From contig NW_001865042.1 in assembly GCF_000002865.3 (NCBI RefSeq), positions 1,036,207 to 1,100,206 of the forward strand: 64,000 bases of DNA, read 5' to 3'. The number at the start of each line of letters is the position of its first letter. The stretch's first letter is position 1. Shown piece after piece: positions 12,600 through 24,063 of this stretch. The DNA is from Monosiga brevicollis MX1 (taxonomy: Eukaryota; Opisthokonta; Choanoflagellata; Craspedida; Salpingoecidae). Below the pieces are notes generated by a model that saw only the letters and a list, made by a program, of their open reading frames with translations, was not told the origin of the DNA and did not search any database. Position numbers and translations under genes: made by a program.

Positions 12600-15500
12600 T
12601 TAAGCCTCAGAAGCACGCGATGTAGCAAACTCCTGGCGAGCGCGGCGAGCAGCCTCCAGCGCGCCAGGCGCCATGCTTTGACTGCGCTTGGACAGCGCGG
12701 CCATGGATGGTAGCTCTGGCCCACCACCAGATGAGTCAAGGCGCGGCGAAGGCATTTGCAAGCTTGCCAACGCAGTTTCGGCTCCTTGTGTCGTCGCGGT
12801 GGTTGAGTGGCCGAGCAGGACGTCTGAGACATAATCTGGAAAGGCTAAATCTTGCGCATGGTCCGCGACTAGCCGGCGGAGGTAATTCCGGCGCGCTTCG
12901 CAAAAGGGCGCAGCTAGAGTCTGCATACGCAGGATGCGATCGGCGTTGATCGCCGTGGCCCGAACCAGATGACCTAGGCTTCGTCCATCGACCACAGCAC
13001 CATCTGTCAGTGGACCAACCAGCCGTGCCATCTGCGATTTGAAAAGCAGTTGAATTCGAAAGAGCCCGTTGGACAATGGGTACACCACAATGGTCACCTC
13101 GCCAAATCGAGTGGGCAAGAGGTCCGTGTTGTATAAGGTATCAGCCTCACTCCACACAATGTGCACGGCGTCGTTGCCTAGATGGCGCCAGAGCTTGGTG
13201 TAGAGTTGCTTGCGCGTTTCTGGGTCCCAAGTCTGGTGCACGGCAATAGAGGGTAGGGATGGTGGCAGCAGCAACGGCGCCACGTGGAATAGCACCTCAC
13301 GCGTGGCCGTGGCATAATAATGAGCACGGCATCCAGAAAACTCGCTAGGATCTAGCTTGCCCAGATAGCCTTGGTGGGATTCAACACTCACGCCCCAGCC
13401 CAATTGCTCAGCAAACTGTAGAAAGCGTGGGCTGGGCACCGTGCATGTAACCACGTCCTCCTTGTTCTGCATGTCTGGGCCAACGTACAGGACTGCCACC
13501 TTGTGTGTTTCGCGCACCGCACCCGCTTGATCCAAGTGGCGCAGATCCTTGATCAATCGCTCACTCACGCTCATGGGCCGCAAGCCGCCCCGCTGGGTCC
13601 AATTCCACAGTCCCAGGTGCTGCAGAAGGGCAGAGCATAGAGCTGCTGCCGAGGCCTTGCCGGGGACATCACTGCTGGAGGTGTGTCGTGTCGGCGCATT
13701 CGTCTCGGTGGGTGAAGATAGATCCGAAGACGCGGCCTCGGAGCGGTGTGCAGCATCAACAAGCCCTTCCTGGCACTGGCGTCGCAAGTCTTTAATCAGC
13801 CGTACATCATCGTCCGTTGTTGGGGTCACGATCGTGTCACCATCAACTGCAGCATCACTGCCATGTAAATAGGTCAGAACCGCGTCCAACGCATCGTGTG
13901 TGCCCACCTTGTCGTCCGCGGCAAATATAGGCAAGTCAAGAGAAGCGTCGAGAACCGTCATGCTAAGTGAAGGTACATTGATGGACAAACGATGGCTTCG
14001 CGCGGCACAGCGACTGCCGCTACCCCGCAGCTCGGGTCTCAATCCCGGGCTGCTGCTGGCACTGCTGCTGGCACTGGCATCGGGCTGTGTCGGCGAGCCC
14101 GGCGCGCTCTCACTCGTTGGGGGCCACGCCGGTGCGGTTACAGTGGACAACAAGTCATGTGCGGTGTGCTTGGAGTCAGGGACCGCGTCCAATTCCTCCG
14201 CAATGATGGGCGGCAGGGATGACGCGCTCGTGGCGACGCGCAGATTGAGAGACAGCTTGGATCGCCGCGGTTGTGAGGTTCGAGGAGAAGGTGGAGGCGA
14301 CAGCACGTTCTTCACGGCCCATGCAAAGCACCCAGCTAAATTACGCACAACAACGTGCGAGGCGTCCGCATGAGCGTGGAGCTCCACAATGAGGGCATCA
14401 TCCACGCACAAATATTCAACATAATCCGCGTTTGCGCCTTCTTGCTTTGGATCGAAGGGCAGCGGTGGCACGCACGGGGTCCAAGATACGGCAGTTGCAC
14501 CCTCCACACAGGGAAAGTTGTCACGGTGGTGCTGCACCTGAACGAGCGCAGCGAGTGCCATCAATGGCACGTACTCGCGCTTAAACTCGAGCTCTGGAGC
14601 CCGATTTGCAGACACGGCATCGGGAGCCGGGCGGTCTTCAGGTGAGTGCCGCGGCGGGGGGGTGCTTTCCCCGGAAGTAGCCTCACGTCGCAGTCGATTG
14701 CGGTGACGCCGGCGCCCACGCCGATGCGTGGGCGTATGTTCTTCGGGCTCGGCCAATTGCATGTGCGACTCTGTGCGCTTTGGGGGGCCAAACCCGAAAC
14801 CCACGCCCTCGGGTTGGATGCAGGCATCGGCCAAGTCATCCACGCCCATCGCCATGAGGGATGAGTCAAAGCTGGCATCTTCCGGTTCTCCGTCCACAGT
14901 GCTTTCCAGCTTGCGCGCGGTCCACGCATCCACCTCACTATCGGAGGCGACATCGGAGAAAAAGGATCCGTTGGCCGCAACACCTCCGTTTCGCCCACTC
15001 ACCACACCGCCGTGTTCGGACACCATGGGCAGGCTGGTGGCACCCGGACTATAGGGAACCGCGCCAGAAAATGCGGCCGATCCGGGACTACCAACGCTCA
15101 TGGCGTGCGCGCTAGCCTCAAAGTCGCTCAGAGCTTGCGAGAGAGCTGGGTTGCGCATGCGGCTCCCTGCTCGTCGATCGACGGCCACCCGATGAAGGCG
15201 ATTCACTGCTGGCCCGACGCGATCCTGCGCAGCCTCACGAAGCAAAATGAGGCCTTGTTGAATCTCATAAGCCAGCTCAATGGGTGCAACCAACAGCCAA
15301 TCACGCAAAGCCTCAATCAACTCTGGCAGGCATTCTTCCATGAACTCCACCTCGCCACGTCGGGTCATATGCAACCAGTAGGCCGTTGCGCGCAACAACG
15401 CGGTTACCAATTGGCGGACCATGGTGAGTCCCAATTGCGCCATGACGGCCTCATGAAGTTCGCTCAAGAAACCCACCAGCGTTGCAGCGCTGATAACGAC

Positions 15501-18500
15501 TTGCAGATCAGCCATGCGCAATACGCTCAGCAGACTCTGAAGACATGACTGCGCCACGTGATTCTCATCTCCCTGGGCTGAATTTTGCCTCAGCATACCC
15601 ACCAACATGTTATAAATACCGTGCAAGGCCAGCTGACGAATCGTCGTTTCACTCTCATCCAACACAACCGCACGGAGCGCCTCGCTGAGCATCGCGTGCA
15701 CCTCCTGCATCAAATTGATGTCTGGCTCGGGCGTTGAAAGACGCTCCAACCGAGCTTCTGGCTCCACGCCCAATCGGCGGAGGTCAGGCTGTGACAGCAA
15801 CTGCAGGATGCGCTCACCGCCCAAGTGCTCACCAGCCTCAGATGAGTTGGGTGATGACTTGACCGAGATGGCAGGCAGGCTATCATCTTCTTGTTCAAAG
15901 CTCTGCGCGTCATTCGGCTCGGCCTCGGCTCCAGCCGACGCTGGGCGATGGGTGGAGCCGGCTGAAGCCACTGCCGCTGCTGCGGCTACTGCCGCCCTGG
16001 CGGCAGCCGCAGATCCAATGGCATTAGCACTCGAAAATGCATGTGGCCCATTGTTCCCATCGGTAACTGTGTTAAAAGGTCGGATTGATGACGCGGAAAT
16101 TCGCGAAGAGCGCGCCATGTTTTGGGCCGCGGTGGTGGCCTCAGCGGACAAGTCGTGCTGCGATAGGCTCATGCGGCGACCTTGAACCAGCTTGAGAAGC
16201 TTGTGCGCGGCAATTTGCTCAATGCTTGAAGTGCGTGAGCGAGGTCGGAGTGAATGAGACTGTGAGGCACGTGCGGCAATTGACACCGAACCGCTGCGCG
16301 AACGCGCTGGTGAACTATCTGCGCTGCGCACCGCCGCTATGGGCGCGTTGGAGAGCGTGGTGCCGTCGGACAGGCGGTGTGTCGCCTCCTCGTACTCATC
16401 ACTTGAACGCCGATTGAGGCCCGCGGGCAGCGATGCAGCCTGTGCCTCCAGATCGGATGTGAGTCCAGCCGTAGCTACTGGCCCTGCCGTCAATCCGGGC
16501 ACGGCCTCACCACCGGCGGGTGGGCTGATGGCATCCCCGGCCAACCAGCCTACCACATCAGGAGAGGGCATTGTGTGACCACTGCTCTCACCCACCTGCA
16601 TATCAAAAGTACCCAAGCCGGCCACTCGCATGCTGGGCTCAAAGGCGTGCAAAAGGTGGACCATGGAGGTCAGAATGGTCACGCAGGCCGTGCGAGGAAC
16701 GGCTTGGGCAAAGCGCGAGGGCAAGGCATCTTCAAGCTCAAAGATGGCGGCAGTAGGACCATCGGGACGGAAGAAGCCATGCCCCAAGACGCAGCGGCAA
16801 GCCAGGATGAGGTCCTGGTACAAGACGCTGGCTCCGGGCCAATTGAAAGCGACAATGTGACGACAGGAGCGCAGCACACAATGAACCAGGTCCCGATTGT
16901 GTGAGCGCAGGCAGTAAGACACAAAGTGGTAGAAACGCTGCAAGTCGTTCATGCCTAGCCGCGGTTGGGGGCAGTTGGTGATGACATGCATGTCGCAAAC
17001 CAGCTTGGCAGCGAGGTAGCGGCTTTCGGCGAAGCGCGAGCTGAGGAGAAACGAGTCATAGACTGATCGAGCAAAATCAGGTATCCAGGCACCTCGAAAG
17101 TCAGGATCCGCAATTTCAAATGTGCGGTGCAAGGCCTTGTAGGCCTTGAGTAGTGCCTTGATAACGTTGGCGTGGTTGCGGGGCACGTTGATGGCATTAA
17201 CATCGCCCAGGCAAGCCAGCGCCTGGCTCCACGTGCGAATGAGGTTAGTCGCATGTGTCCGTGTAGCACTGTATCCATCACGACTCTCATTGGCCACCCC
17301 CTGCAGTCCGCGGAGAAAGAGGGCCAGGTTGGCAAAGGTGGCGTCAATCTGGACCGTTTGGTGTTGGGAGTGGTCTGGACGATGATTTTCAGACTCGGGC
17401 GCTGGATTTGGGTGGGTATCGCTGGCGAGGCTAGCTGAGCGCGAGGACAGAGCAGGCGCTTGGCGGGTGAGTGCACGCGGGGATGCGGCGGATGCGCGAG
17501 GGGCTTCATTGACGGACTGCGCCAGCTTCTCGTAGCCTGCAATGGAGGTTGTACTATGACGGCGTGGGACACGGGACTCGTCATCGGCCGTCGTACCCTG
17601 TCGAAGGGCGGTGCTGATGGCTGCTGTGAGCACACGCACAATCTTCTCCCACTCGGTGATGAGGGGTTCCCAGTCGGTGAACTGGTGTAACTGCGCTTGA
17701 AGCTGTGGCCAGGGGTCGTGCGGCAGGCGGTGGCGCACACTGATTCGCACGTGTGCACAAAGAACAGTACGAAAAACCGGACCGGCCAGGGCTCGCTTGA
17801 CGGTCAAAAGGGCAGATCCCGTGCTGTTGTGTTGATCTTGCAGAAGATGACGAGGAACGTCCCGCAGCACCTTGAGGAGGAAGAGTTTGAGCTTGTGGCT
17901 GGCAATGCGCAGGTGATAAAGGCAAATGCGTTGGAAAACATTCAGGCCGTCCTGTATAAGATAGATGAGCGCAGCCTGGCGCAGGCGAGCAGCCAGCTGG
18001 TGGTAGGACAGCCGAAAAAGGGAGCCCACGTTGGCGATAATGGTGCGTAAGAAGACGTGAGCCACGGTGACAGGCAGCACGCGCAGATTCATTGTAACCC
18101 GTCTCAAGCAAATAGTGGTGGGTAGCAGCCCAGGACTTTCTCCGAAGCTGTCCTCCTGAGGCGCGCCGTCGACGCTCAGCTTGGGCACCGCACCCGAATT
18201 CTTGCGTGTGCGGGAGGACGCCTCGGAAGCACAGCTGGGGCGACGCGGGGGACCTGAACTCGTGGAACCCGTCACTGTGGCCTCTGAGACAGGCGACAAA
18301 GCGGAGAATGCACTTGTCGGTTGTGAGGTGGAGGGATGGGTAGACGACATTGCTTTGGGCGTAAGCGCTGGGGTGGGGGTGGATGCGGTTGAGGACAGGG
18401 CCGTGGTTGAGGTCGGTGACGAGACAGAAGCCAAATTCGGGCCTGGGATTGCGGTTTTACTTGCGACTGCAAGCGCCTCGGCTCGAGTTGGCAAACCGCT

Positions 18501-20686
18501 ACGAACGGTGGGTGGTTTGGGCAAGACGCGCCCACTTGACGAGGCGGAGGAAGCCAGGCTATCGCTAGAATTTGTGCCCAAAGTGGAAGTGCGACGGCGG
18601 CGTTGAACGCAAGGACTAGGATTGTTGCTGTCCCCGCTTTCACTGTCAACCTCTGGTAGACTGGTCAGGCTAAAAGTGCTGGCACGCGGCGCTGCTGGGG
18701 CGCGAGAGACAATCTTGACGGCCAGCCAATTCTGATAAATCTTGAGCACGGCCGTCTGAAGGTCAACGTTGACGGCGGCAGCTGAAGTTGAATGCTTGTA
18801 GCCTGCGTTCCGCTTGCCAGAAGAGCGCGAGGAGTCGGACTGAAAACTACTATTGTTGAGTCGTCGGAGTATTGGTGAGGCCGGGTCCAGTTTTTGACTG
18901 GCAGAACGCGCGCCGCCCGCAACAAGGCCAAAAATGGCCTGGACTAGAATCAGGAAAGCTAGATCTGTTTGCAGCAGCTGTTGCATGGCCAAAAAGTGTT
19001 GGGAAGTGCCCTGAAACCAAGTCACCAAAATACCGGCCACGACTTCATGGGCAGCCTGTGAACACCGTATACTGGGTTCCTGCAGTTGCCCGGGGGACTT
19101 GAGTGGCTCATCAAAGTTGGGCGTGGCCCGATCGGCCGTGATAGCCTGATCCAGTGTGTAGAGGCGAGGCGCAATCGTTGTGCGGAATACATCAAACATG
19201 TTGGCGAAGAGGGCACATTTGTACTCCACGTCCCCAGTCTCCAGCATATGGGCTGTGGCAGCACGGCGCAATCATACAAACCATCAGCTAGACGGCCTGA
19301 ACAGTATGCGATAGCACAGAATCAAGGTCAATGATATTAGGGATGCTGGGCCCACCTTCTTGAAGACCCGATGTTTCCAGCTTCTGCAAAAAAGTCTCAA
19401 GCATGAGAACCTGCATCTCCACGTCGGACAGTGGTGCAACATCTAGGACGAGCGCTTGGTCCTCGCCAAGGGTACCGGGCTGGTGCACCAAAAAACCATG
19501 AGGTCAAGCATGTTGCAAAAAGAGGGGTGCATGAGACCCTTGATGCATCTCGCTAGTATGCGGCAAGAAACCCGGGCCCAGGCGGACTGCTGACTTACCC
19601 AAGGCTCAAGGTGAAGCGTGGATAACAAAAGAGCACAAGCTTTCTCCTTTTTTAAAACGAAAATGGGTGGGTGGGGGGGGTGAGCCGACGAGTCGTGTCC
19701 AAAGCACAACACCAAACAAGCGCAATCACAGCACCGAACAAGCGCGATGACTGGAGAATGAGAAAAGAGCATACCGCCTTGGCACTGCTGAGCAGAGTCT
19801 CCGTAAGGGTCACGAAGATGCGCAAGGCCGCGACCCGTAGCCTACAATGTGAAGCACGGAAGTGTTTGGTGAGAGAACCACCACGGGGGCCCAAAAGGAT
19901 CAGGCGCTCGAGCTCAACTAACGGTGCCGCATTGTTGGGCAAGAGGAGATTTTGGAAAAGTATGAGAAGATCGTCGGCAGGCCACCCAGCCTGAATTTCT
20001 TCCCGGAGGTGCTCAACGACCAGCTGCGATAGAGACAAAGCCCAAACCACAACCCCCATCGACATGGATAGCATGAGCTCATGAGTCGAGTGAGCACCAA
20101 GCCAACCGTCCTGCAAGGTCTCCTCCATCATGACAGGGACATACCGCCAAAGCGCCCAGCAAATATTCATAGAGATTGACGCGTTGGGTTTCGGTGAGGC
20201 TCCGGCTCTTGATGGCTAGAGGAGGGAGGACATGGCATCGAGCCAAACTGGGTGAGCCGAAGCACACTGATATTTGGGGCGAGTGCAAGTCATGCGGGAC
20301 ATACTGCGCTGCTTGAGCTCGGGCATGAGCTTGTCGTAGCTTTGCTGAAGCACTGTGTAGATCTGGGCACGCTGCTCCTTGACAAAAACCCGTAACTGCG
20401 CAGTTCCAAAGTCGGCTAGGGAAGTAGTATACATGGAGGCAAGCCAAGTGGCGTGAGACAGATGATACAATGCTGCATCAGCATACGATGAAGGGGTGCT
20501 TTAGAAGATGGTCAAGAGGCATGTGACACCCGCATGCGCAGGCCGGGCCTTGGCCTGGAAGCGTGCAAGCGACATACCACTGTTTTGCAGGTCGATCAGC
20601 GCTTTGAGGCGGCGAATGGGCTGTTTCTTGGGATCGAGAACCTTTTCCTTCAGGTGTTCGGGTGGCACCACGCGCGAAGAAAACAT
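12600..20686 (-). CDS. Ral GTPase-activating protein, alpha (catalytic) subunit
   Basis: A large protein (about 2,400 residues) that should stimulate GTP hydrolysis on Ral-type GTPases as the catalytic half of the RalGAP complex. Small N-terminal exons (20686-20578, 20415-20305, 20215-20145, 20023-19775, about 19646-19599, about 19480-19325) lead into one exon of about 6.65 kb (about 19256-12600). The N-terminus, MFSSRVVPPEHLKEKVLDPK then RRLKALIDLQ, parallels animal RalGAP alpha, as does VRVFVKEQ-type helical sequence after it. The GAP domain is near the C-terminus: VAVLYVGPDMQNKEDVV, LGWGVSVESHQGYLG, then RHLGNDAVHIVWSE with the catalytic-thumb Asn, TRFGEVTIVVYPL and LVRATAINADRIL. The middle has long Ser/Pro/Ala-rich stretches and a polyalanine run. 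Exon 5 and 6 borders are approximate. Confidence 0.88.
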
Positions 20687-21262
20687 GGCTTTGGTCGATG
20701 GCGCAAGTCCAAATGCCAAAAACAAACGCCAGGACGGGGACGAGGAAGTCGTGTACAAGGATGTGACCCGAGCAGCTGGAGGACGTCACACCCAGCCGAT
20801 CAGGCGGGCAAAGCCACCAAGACGAGCGTTTCGCCTTGGGCAAGCGAGTAACTGGAACTGCTGTCCCAGTTTTACTTTACGCCGCGGCAGCAATAGCAGC
20901 GCCAGTGCCGACCCGTAGAAACGCCAAGCGCGGCATGATCACGCCCAAGCAACAATGTCTGACCGATACGCGAGCCAAAGCACTGAAAACGCGCGGCGCA
21001 CACACACACACGCATCTACACACACATCGACGCACAATCCCGAAAAAAAAAAAAAATTGATCGCTCACGACACCGCACGGAACGACAATAACTGTCAAAG
21101 GGATGACGCAAACTTCCTATTTGGCTCAGTGGGAAGCTGCACTTGCTAAGCATTAAGCTGCAAAAAGTGGCAAGGGGTGTGGTGCTTTGGTTGTTTTCGA
21201 GTACAAGTGTTGATTTACTTTTTGATTCTGAGACTGGAGATTTGGGAAATGGTCTCTGGACC
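20687..21262. other. RalGAP alpha promoter region / mevalonate kinase 3' end
   Basis: This 576-base spacer lies between two tandem minus-strand genes. It contains a short CA-rich stretch (20999-21035) and an A-run (21043-21056). A near-match to the intergenic motif (GGTCAGACATTG on the minus strand near 20955-20966) is present but not exact. Confidence 0.45.
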
Positions 21263-23548
21263 TTAAAGGGACAATGTACGGTAGAGGAGCTCGCCCTGTG
21301 CTCCTGCTGCCCCGAGCTTGGTGCGGAAACTGCGGTACCCTGCCGCTTCGAGATCGTTTTGCAAGCTGGCTACGGCCTGTCCCGGCCACGCTGCGAGTCA
21401 CACGGACGGGCATCATTGGAGCCGGGCAGGATGAGGATCAATGTCATGTTGCAGCGCAAGCAGCCAGACGAGAGGATACGTGGTGGCACAGCAACTGACC
21501 GGATGGGATAAAGATGAAGGCACATCCGCCACCACCGCCGCCCGTCAGCTTGCCCGTCGTGCCATGGCTTCGCGCAAGGCTACAAATCTGACTCGAGCAA
21601 GAAACCACCCCGATTGAGAGGTCGCATATCGGCGCAGCGAGTCGGCCTGTGGAACACAAAGAGAACGAGGCGTGCATACCTCATCGAGTGCTGGATGGGA
21701 AACGCCAAAACCAGCAAGGAGCTGTTGGTTGACATCGACGTACATCTGTGCAAAAGGCCACATGCAAAAAAAATTGCGGGATGAGTGGGGGGGTGATTCA
21801 CAGCAAGGTCGGCGGCACACGTGGTTTCAGATGCAATATGCCCCCGGACATGGGCAGCAAGCGCACCTGCAGCGTCTCCTCAAGTGCAAGCATGGATGCT
21901 AAGGAACGATACGAGAAATGCAGCGTCGTGAGAGGATCAAACGCAACCTCCAAGTTCTACAACAAAAAGGGACTGCGTACCGGCCGCCTGGGTAGAGGCT
22001 AGAGCAGCGTAGGTTTCCTGTGCTGCCAGGCTCAACGCGTTGATGCTCTCGAGCATGGGGCGGAAAATGGGTGGTTGCTATAGACCGAACAAACCATGAG
22101 GACTACACGATTGTGAAATGAAAGCCAGTGCAACCATGACGGGTGAGGCTCGTACCTCCTGCAGGCGTGCTGTGACTTTGGCGATTTGCGCCCGGGTGCT
22201 CTTGGGATGCCCCGACTCGACAACAAGAATGTTCAAAAGAGGAAAGCTGAGAGACAAGCCAGTGGTGGTGAGGTGAGGATGCGGAGCAGAGCGCAGGTCA
22301 GGTCATCAGCCCGGCGCATTCGGCTCGACGTACGGCTGTAGCAGATTGAAGGAGCCCTTTTTGAAGCGCACAGCGCCTCCTGCACAAATTCAATTTGCAT
22401 GCATGAGTCTTCAGGGGATCGTCGAGAAGCACAGCGCTGACATGTGTGCCAAAGGCCCACCCATATGTTCGTGGAAATTTTCCTTGGTCGAAACAGGAGC
22501 CAAAAAAGAAACATACCAAAGGAGCTGATGGTGTTATCCAGGCCAGAGGGATTGCCATGAACCACCTGCTCGCCCACGAGGGCCCAGCTGTTGATATCGT
22601 CCAGATGGTCGGGCAGCTCCTCTACACAATAGCCAATCCCCCCACCCCCAAGAAAAAAAAAAGATCATTCGTGTTAGTATTGCAGTTGACGACGGCAAAA
22701 AAAGAAGCAAGGAAAAAAGAAAGAAAGAGTCTCACAACGCGTCAAAGCTGACATGACAACGCCATACCTGGTTGGCAATGGCCCACGGCCAGGAGGAGAG
22801 CTGCTGCAGTGGCAACGCATAGAGCAGCAGAGGAACCGAGGCCCGCACCAATGGGTAGGCGCGAGGTTACTTCCAATCGCAAGCGGCATCCGTTCAGATC
22901 GAGCGGGATGCCTTGCATTTGAGCTCGGCGTAGTATATGCTTGGTCAAATAGAGCAAAGCCAGGCGGGCCTCAACATGGGGATAGTCGTGAGGCATGGCC
23001 TGCTCGCCCTGGTCCAGATTTGGCAGGGCTTGGAGCTGATGCAGCTCGGCGGCATCGGGCTCTGCAAAAGACGTAACTGTGCGCCATCGCACCCGCGGAT
23101 CAGAATGCAGTGGCTGGCCAAGATGGTTGGTACAAGGAAAGAGGAGGGGGACATGCAACCGGTCGTTGAGCTCACCGGCAGCTGAGGGTGTTTCCACCAG
23201 GGCACGAAGATCGGTAATAAAGTCCAGCTGCAGGTCAGCCAAGACCAGGTGCAGTTGAGTGGAATTGGCCCCATCCAAATATGTGGGCGTGGCGGTCACG
23301 GTTGTTCGCAAGTCCAATGCTGCCGCCACTGCCTCCTGTCGTCAAGGACCGGGCGTCACAGGGTCGGAGCCGAGAGCAGCCGATCAGAGCAGCCCACGTG
23401 GAGTGGGTGGGCCAAGAGGGGTGCTGGCAAAAAAAGGCAAGAGCATAGCATGACTACGTACCGTGCCATGAACAACTGCATGCTCGCCATGGAGGATGAT
23501 TTTACCCGGGGCCGAGGCACGAGCCGTACGAAGTCGCTGCCCAGCCAT
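21263..23548 (-). CDS. MVK: Mevalonate kinase
   Basis: A GHMP-family kinase that phosphorylates mevalonate in the isoprenoid/sterol pathway. Ten exons were built (23548-23462, 23335-22768, 22621-22517, 22379-22334, 22246-22156, 22077-21981, 21898-21867, 21745-21680, 21587-21500, 21390-21263). They sum to 1,308 nt, an exact frame of 435 residues. Motif 1 is APGKIILHGEHAVVHG. Motif 2 is LPIGAGLGSSAA, the phosphate-binding loop. Next comes VHGNPSGLDNTISSFGG, whose Asp is the family's catalytic base, and then SGHPKSTRAQIAKV. Motif 3 is KLTGGGGGGCAF. The C-terminal exon (LQNDLEAAGY) matches the end of animal MVK. Two exons are only 32 and 46 nt. It is transcribed away from the SUV3 gene. Confidence 0.93.
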
Positions 23549-23828
23549 GTTGCTTCACTGTTAGCCTTGGCGCTCTCGACTGAACCTCGAGACGCTCGGC
23601 TGCTCTGAGCACAAACGTCGCGCCCACTCACAACCTTGGTACCTCACGGGGGCAGACAGTCGAGACGAGTAAACAAACGAACAAGCAGATGGACACCGAT
23701 AGACAGACACCGGCAGCACAACGTGCACACGATGGGCCAAAAGCACGCAGGGCCCGAGCACAAAAATAATGCAGGGATCAACCGCCAACAAGGTCCACGG
23801 GGACAAGCAAGAAGGCACTTGAGCACGA

Positions 23829-23934
23829 TGTGTGTGTGTGTGTGTGTGTGTGTGCTGATCATCTGATTTCTCTCTCTCTCTCTCTCTCTTTTTCTCTCTC
23901 TCTCTCTCTCTCTTTTTCTCTCTCTCTCTCTCTT
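23829..23934. repeat. (GT)n and (TC)n microsatellites
   Basis: About 13 GT units are followed by three (TC)n blocks broken by TTT. They sit in the MVK-SUV3 bidirectional promoter. Confidence 0.9.
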
Positions 23935-23939
23935 TATGA

Positions 23940-23995
23940 TTGTCAGACAGTTTATGCAAACGGGTATCATCGTGTCGTGAATTTCGTCTGACAAC
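23940..23995. promoter_or_regulatory. Facing pair of TTGTCAGA sites in a divergent promoter
   Basis: TTGTCAGACA occurs at 23940-23949 on the plus strand, and GTTGTCAGA at 23987-23995 on the minus strand, 39 bases apart. One site points at each flanking gene (SUV3 to the right, MVK to the left). The role is inferred. Confidence 0.4.
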
Positions 23996-24063
23996 CCGTC
24001 GCGAGTCGAGACCTCATTGGCTCCATTCGGTGAAGAGGAGCGAGCTGGGGCCGGGGGAAGGAG

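Larger units (their letters stand above)
23549..24063. other. Bidirectional promoter region between MVK and SUV3
   Basis: A 515-base head-to-head spacer. It carries a (GT)n tract (23829-23854) and a (TC)n tract with T interruptions (23869-23934). Two motif sites face each other: TTGTCAGA on the plus strand at 23940 and GTTGTCAGA on the minus strand at 23987-23995. Confidence 0.6.

Noticed and set aside
20955-20966. GGTCAGACATTG as another copy of the promoter motif (RalGAP alpha)
   Set aside because: It differs in the first bases of the 9-mer, so it was not counted.
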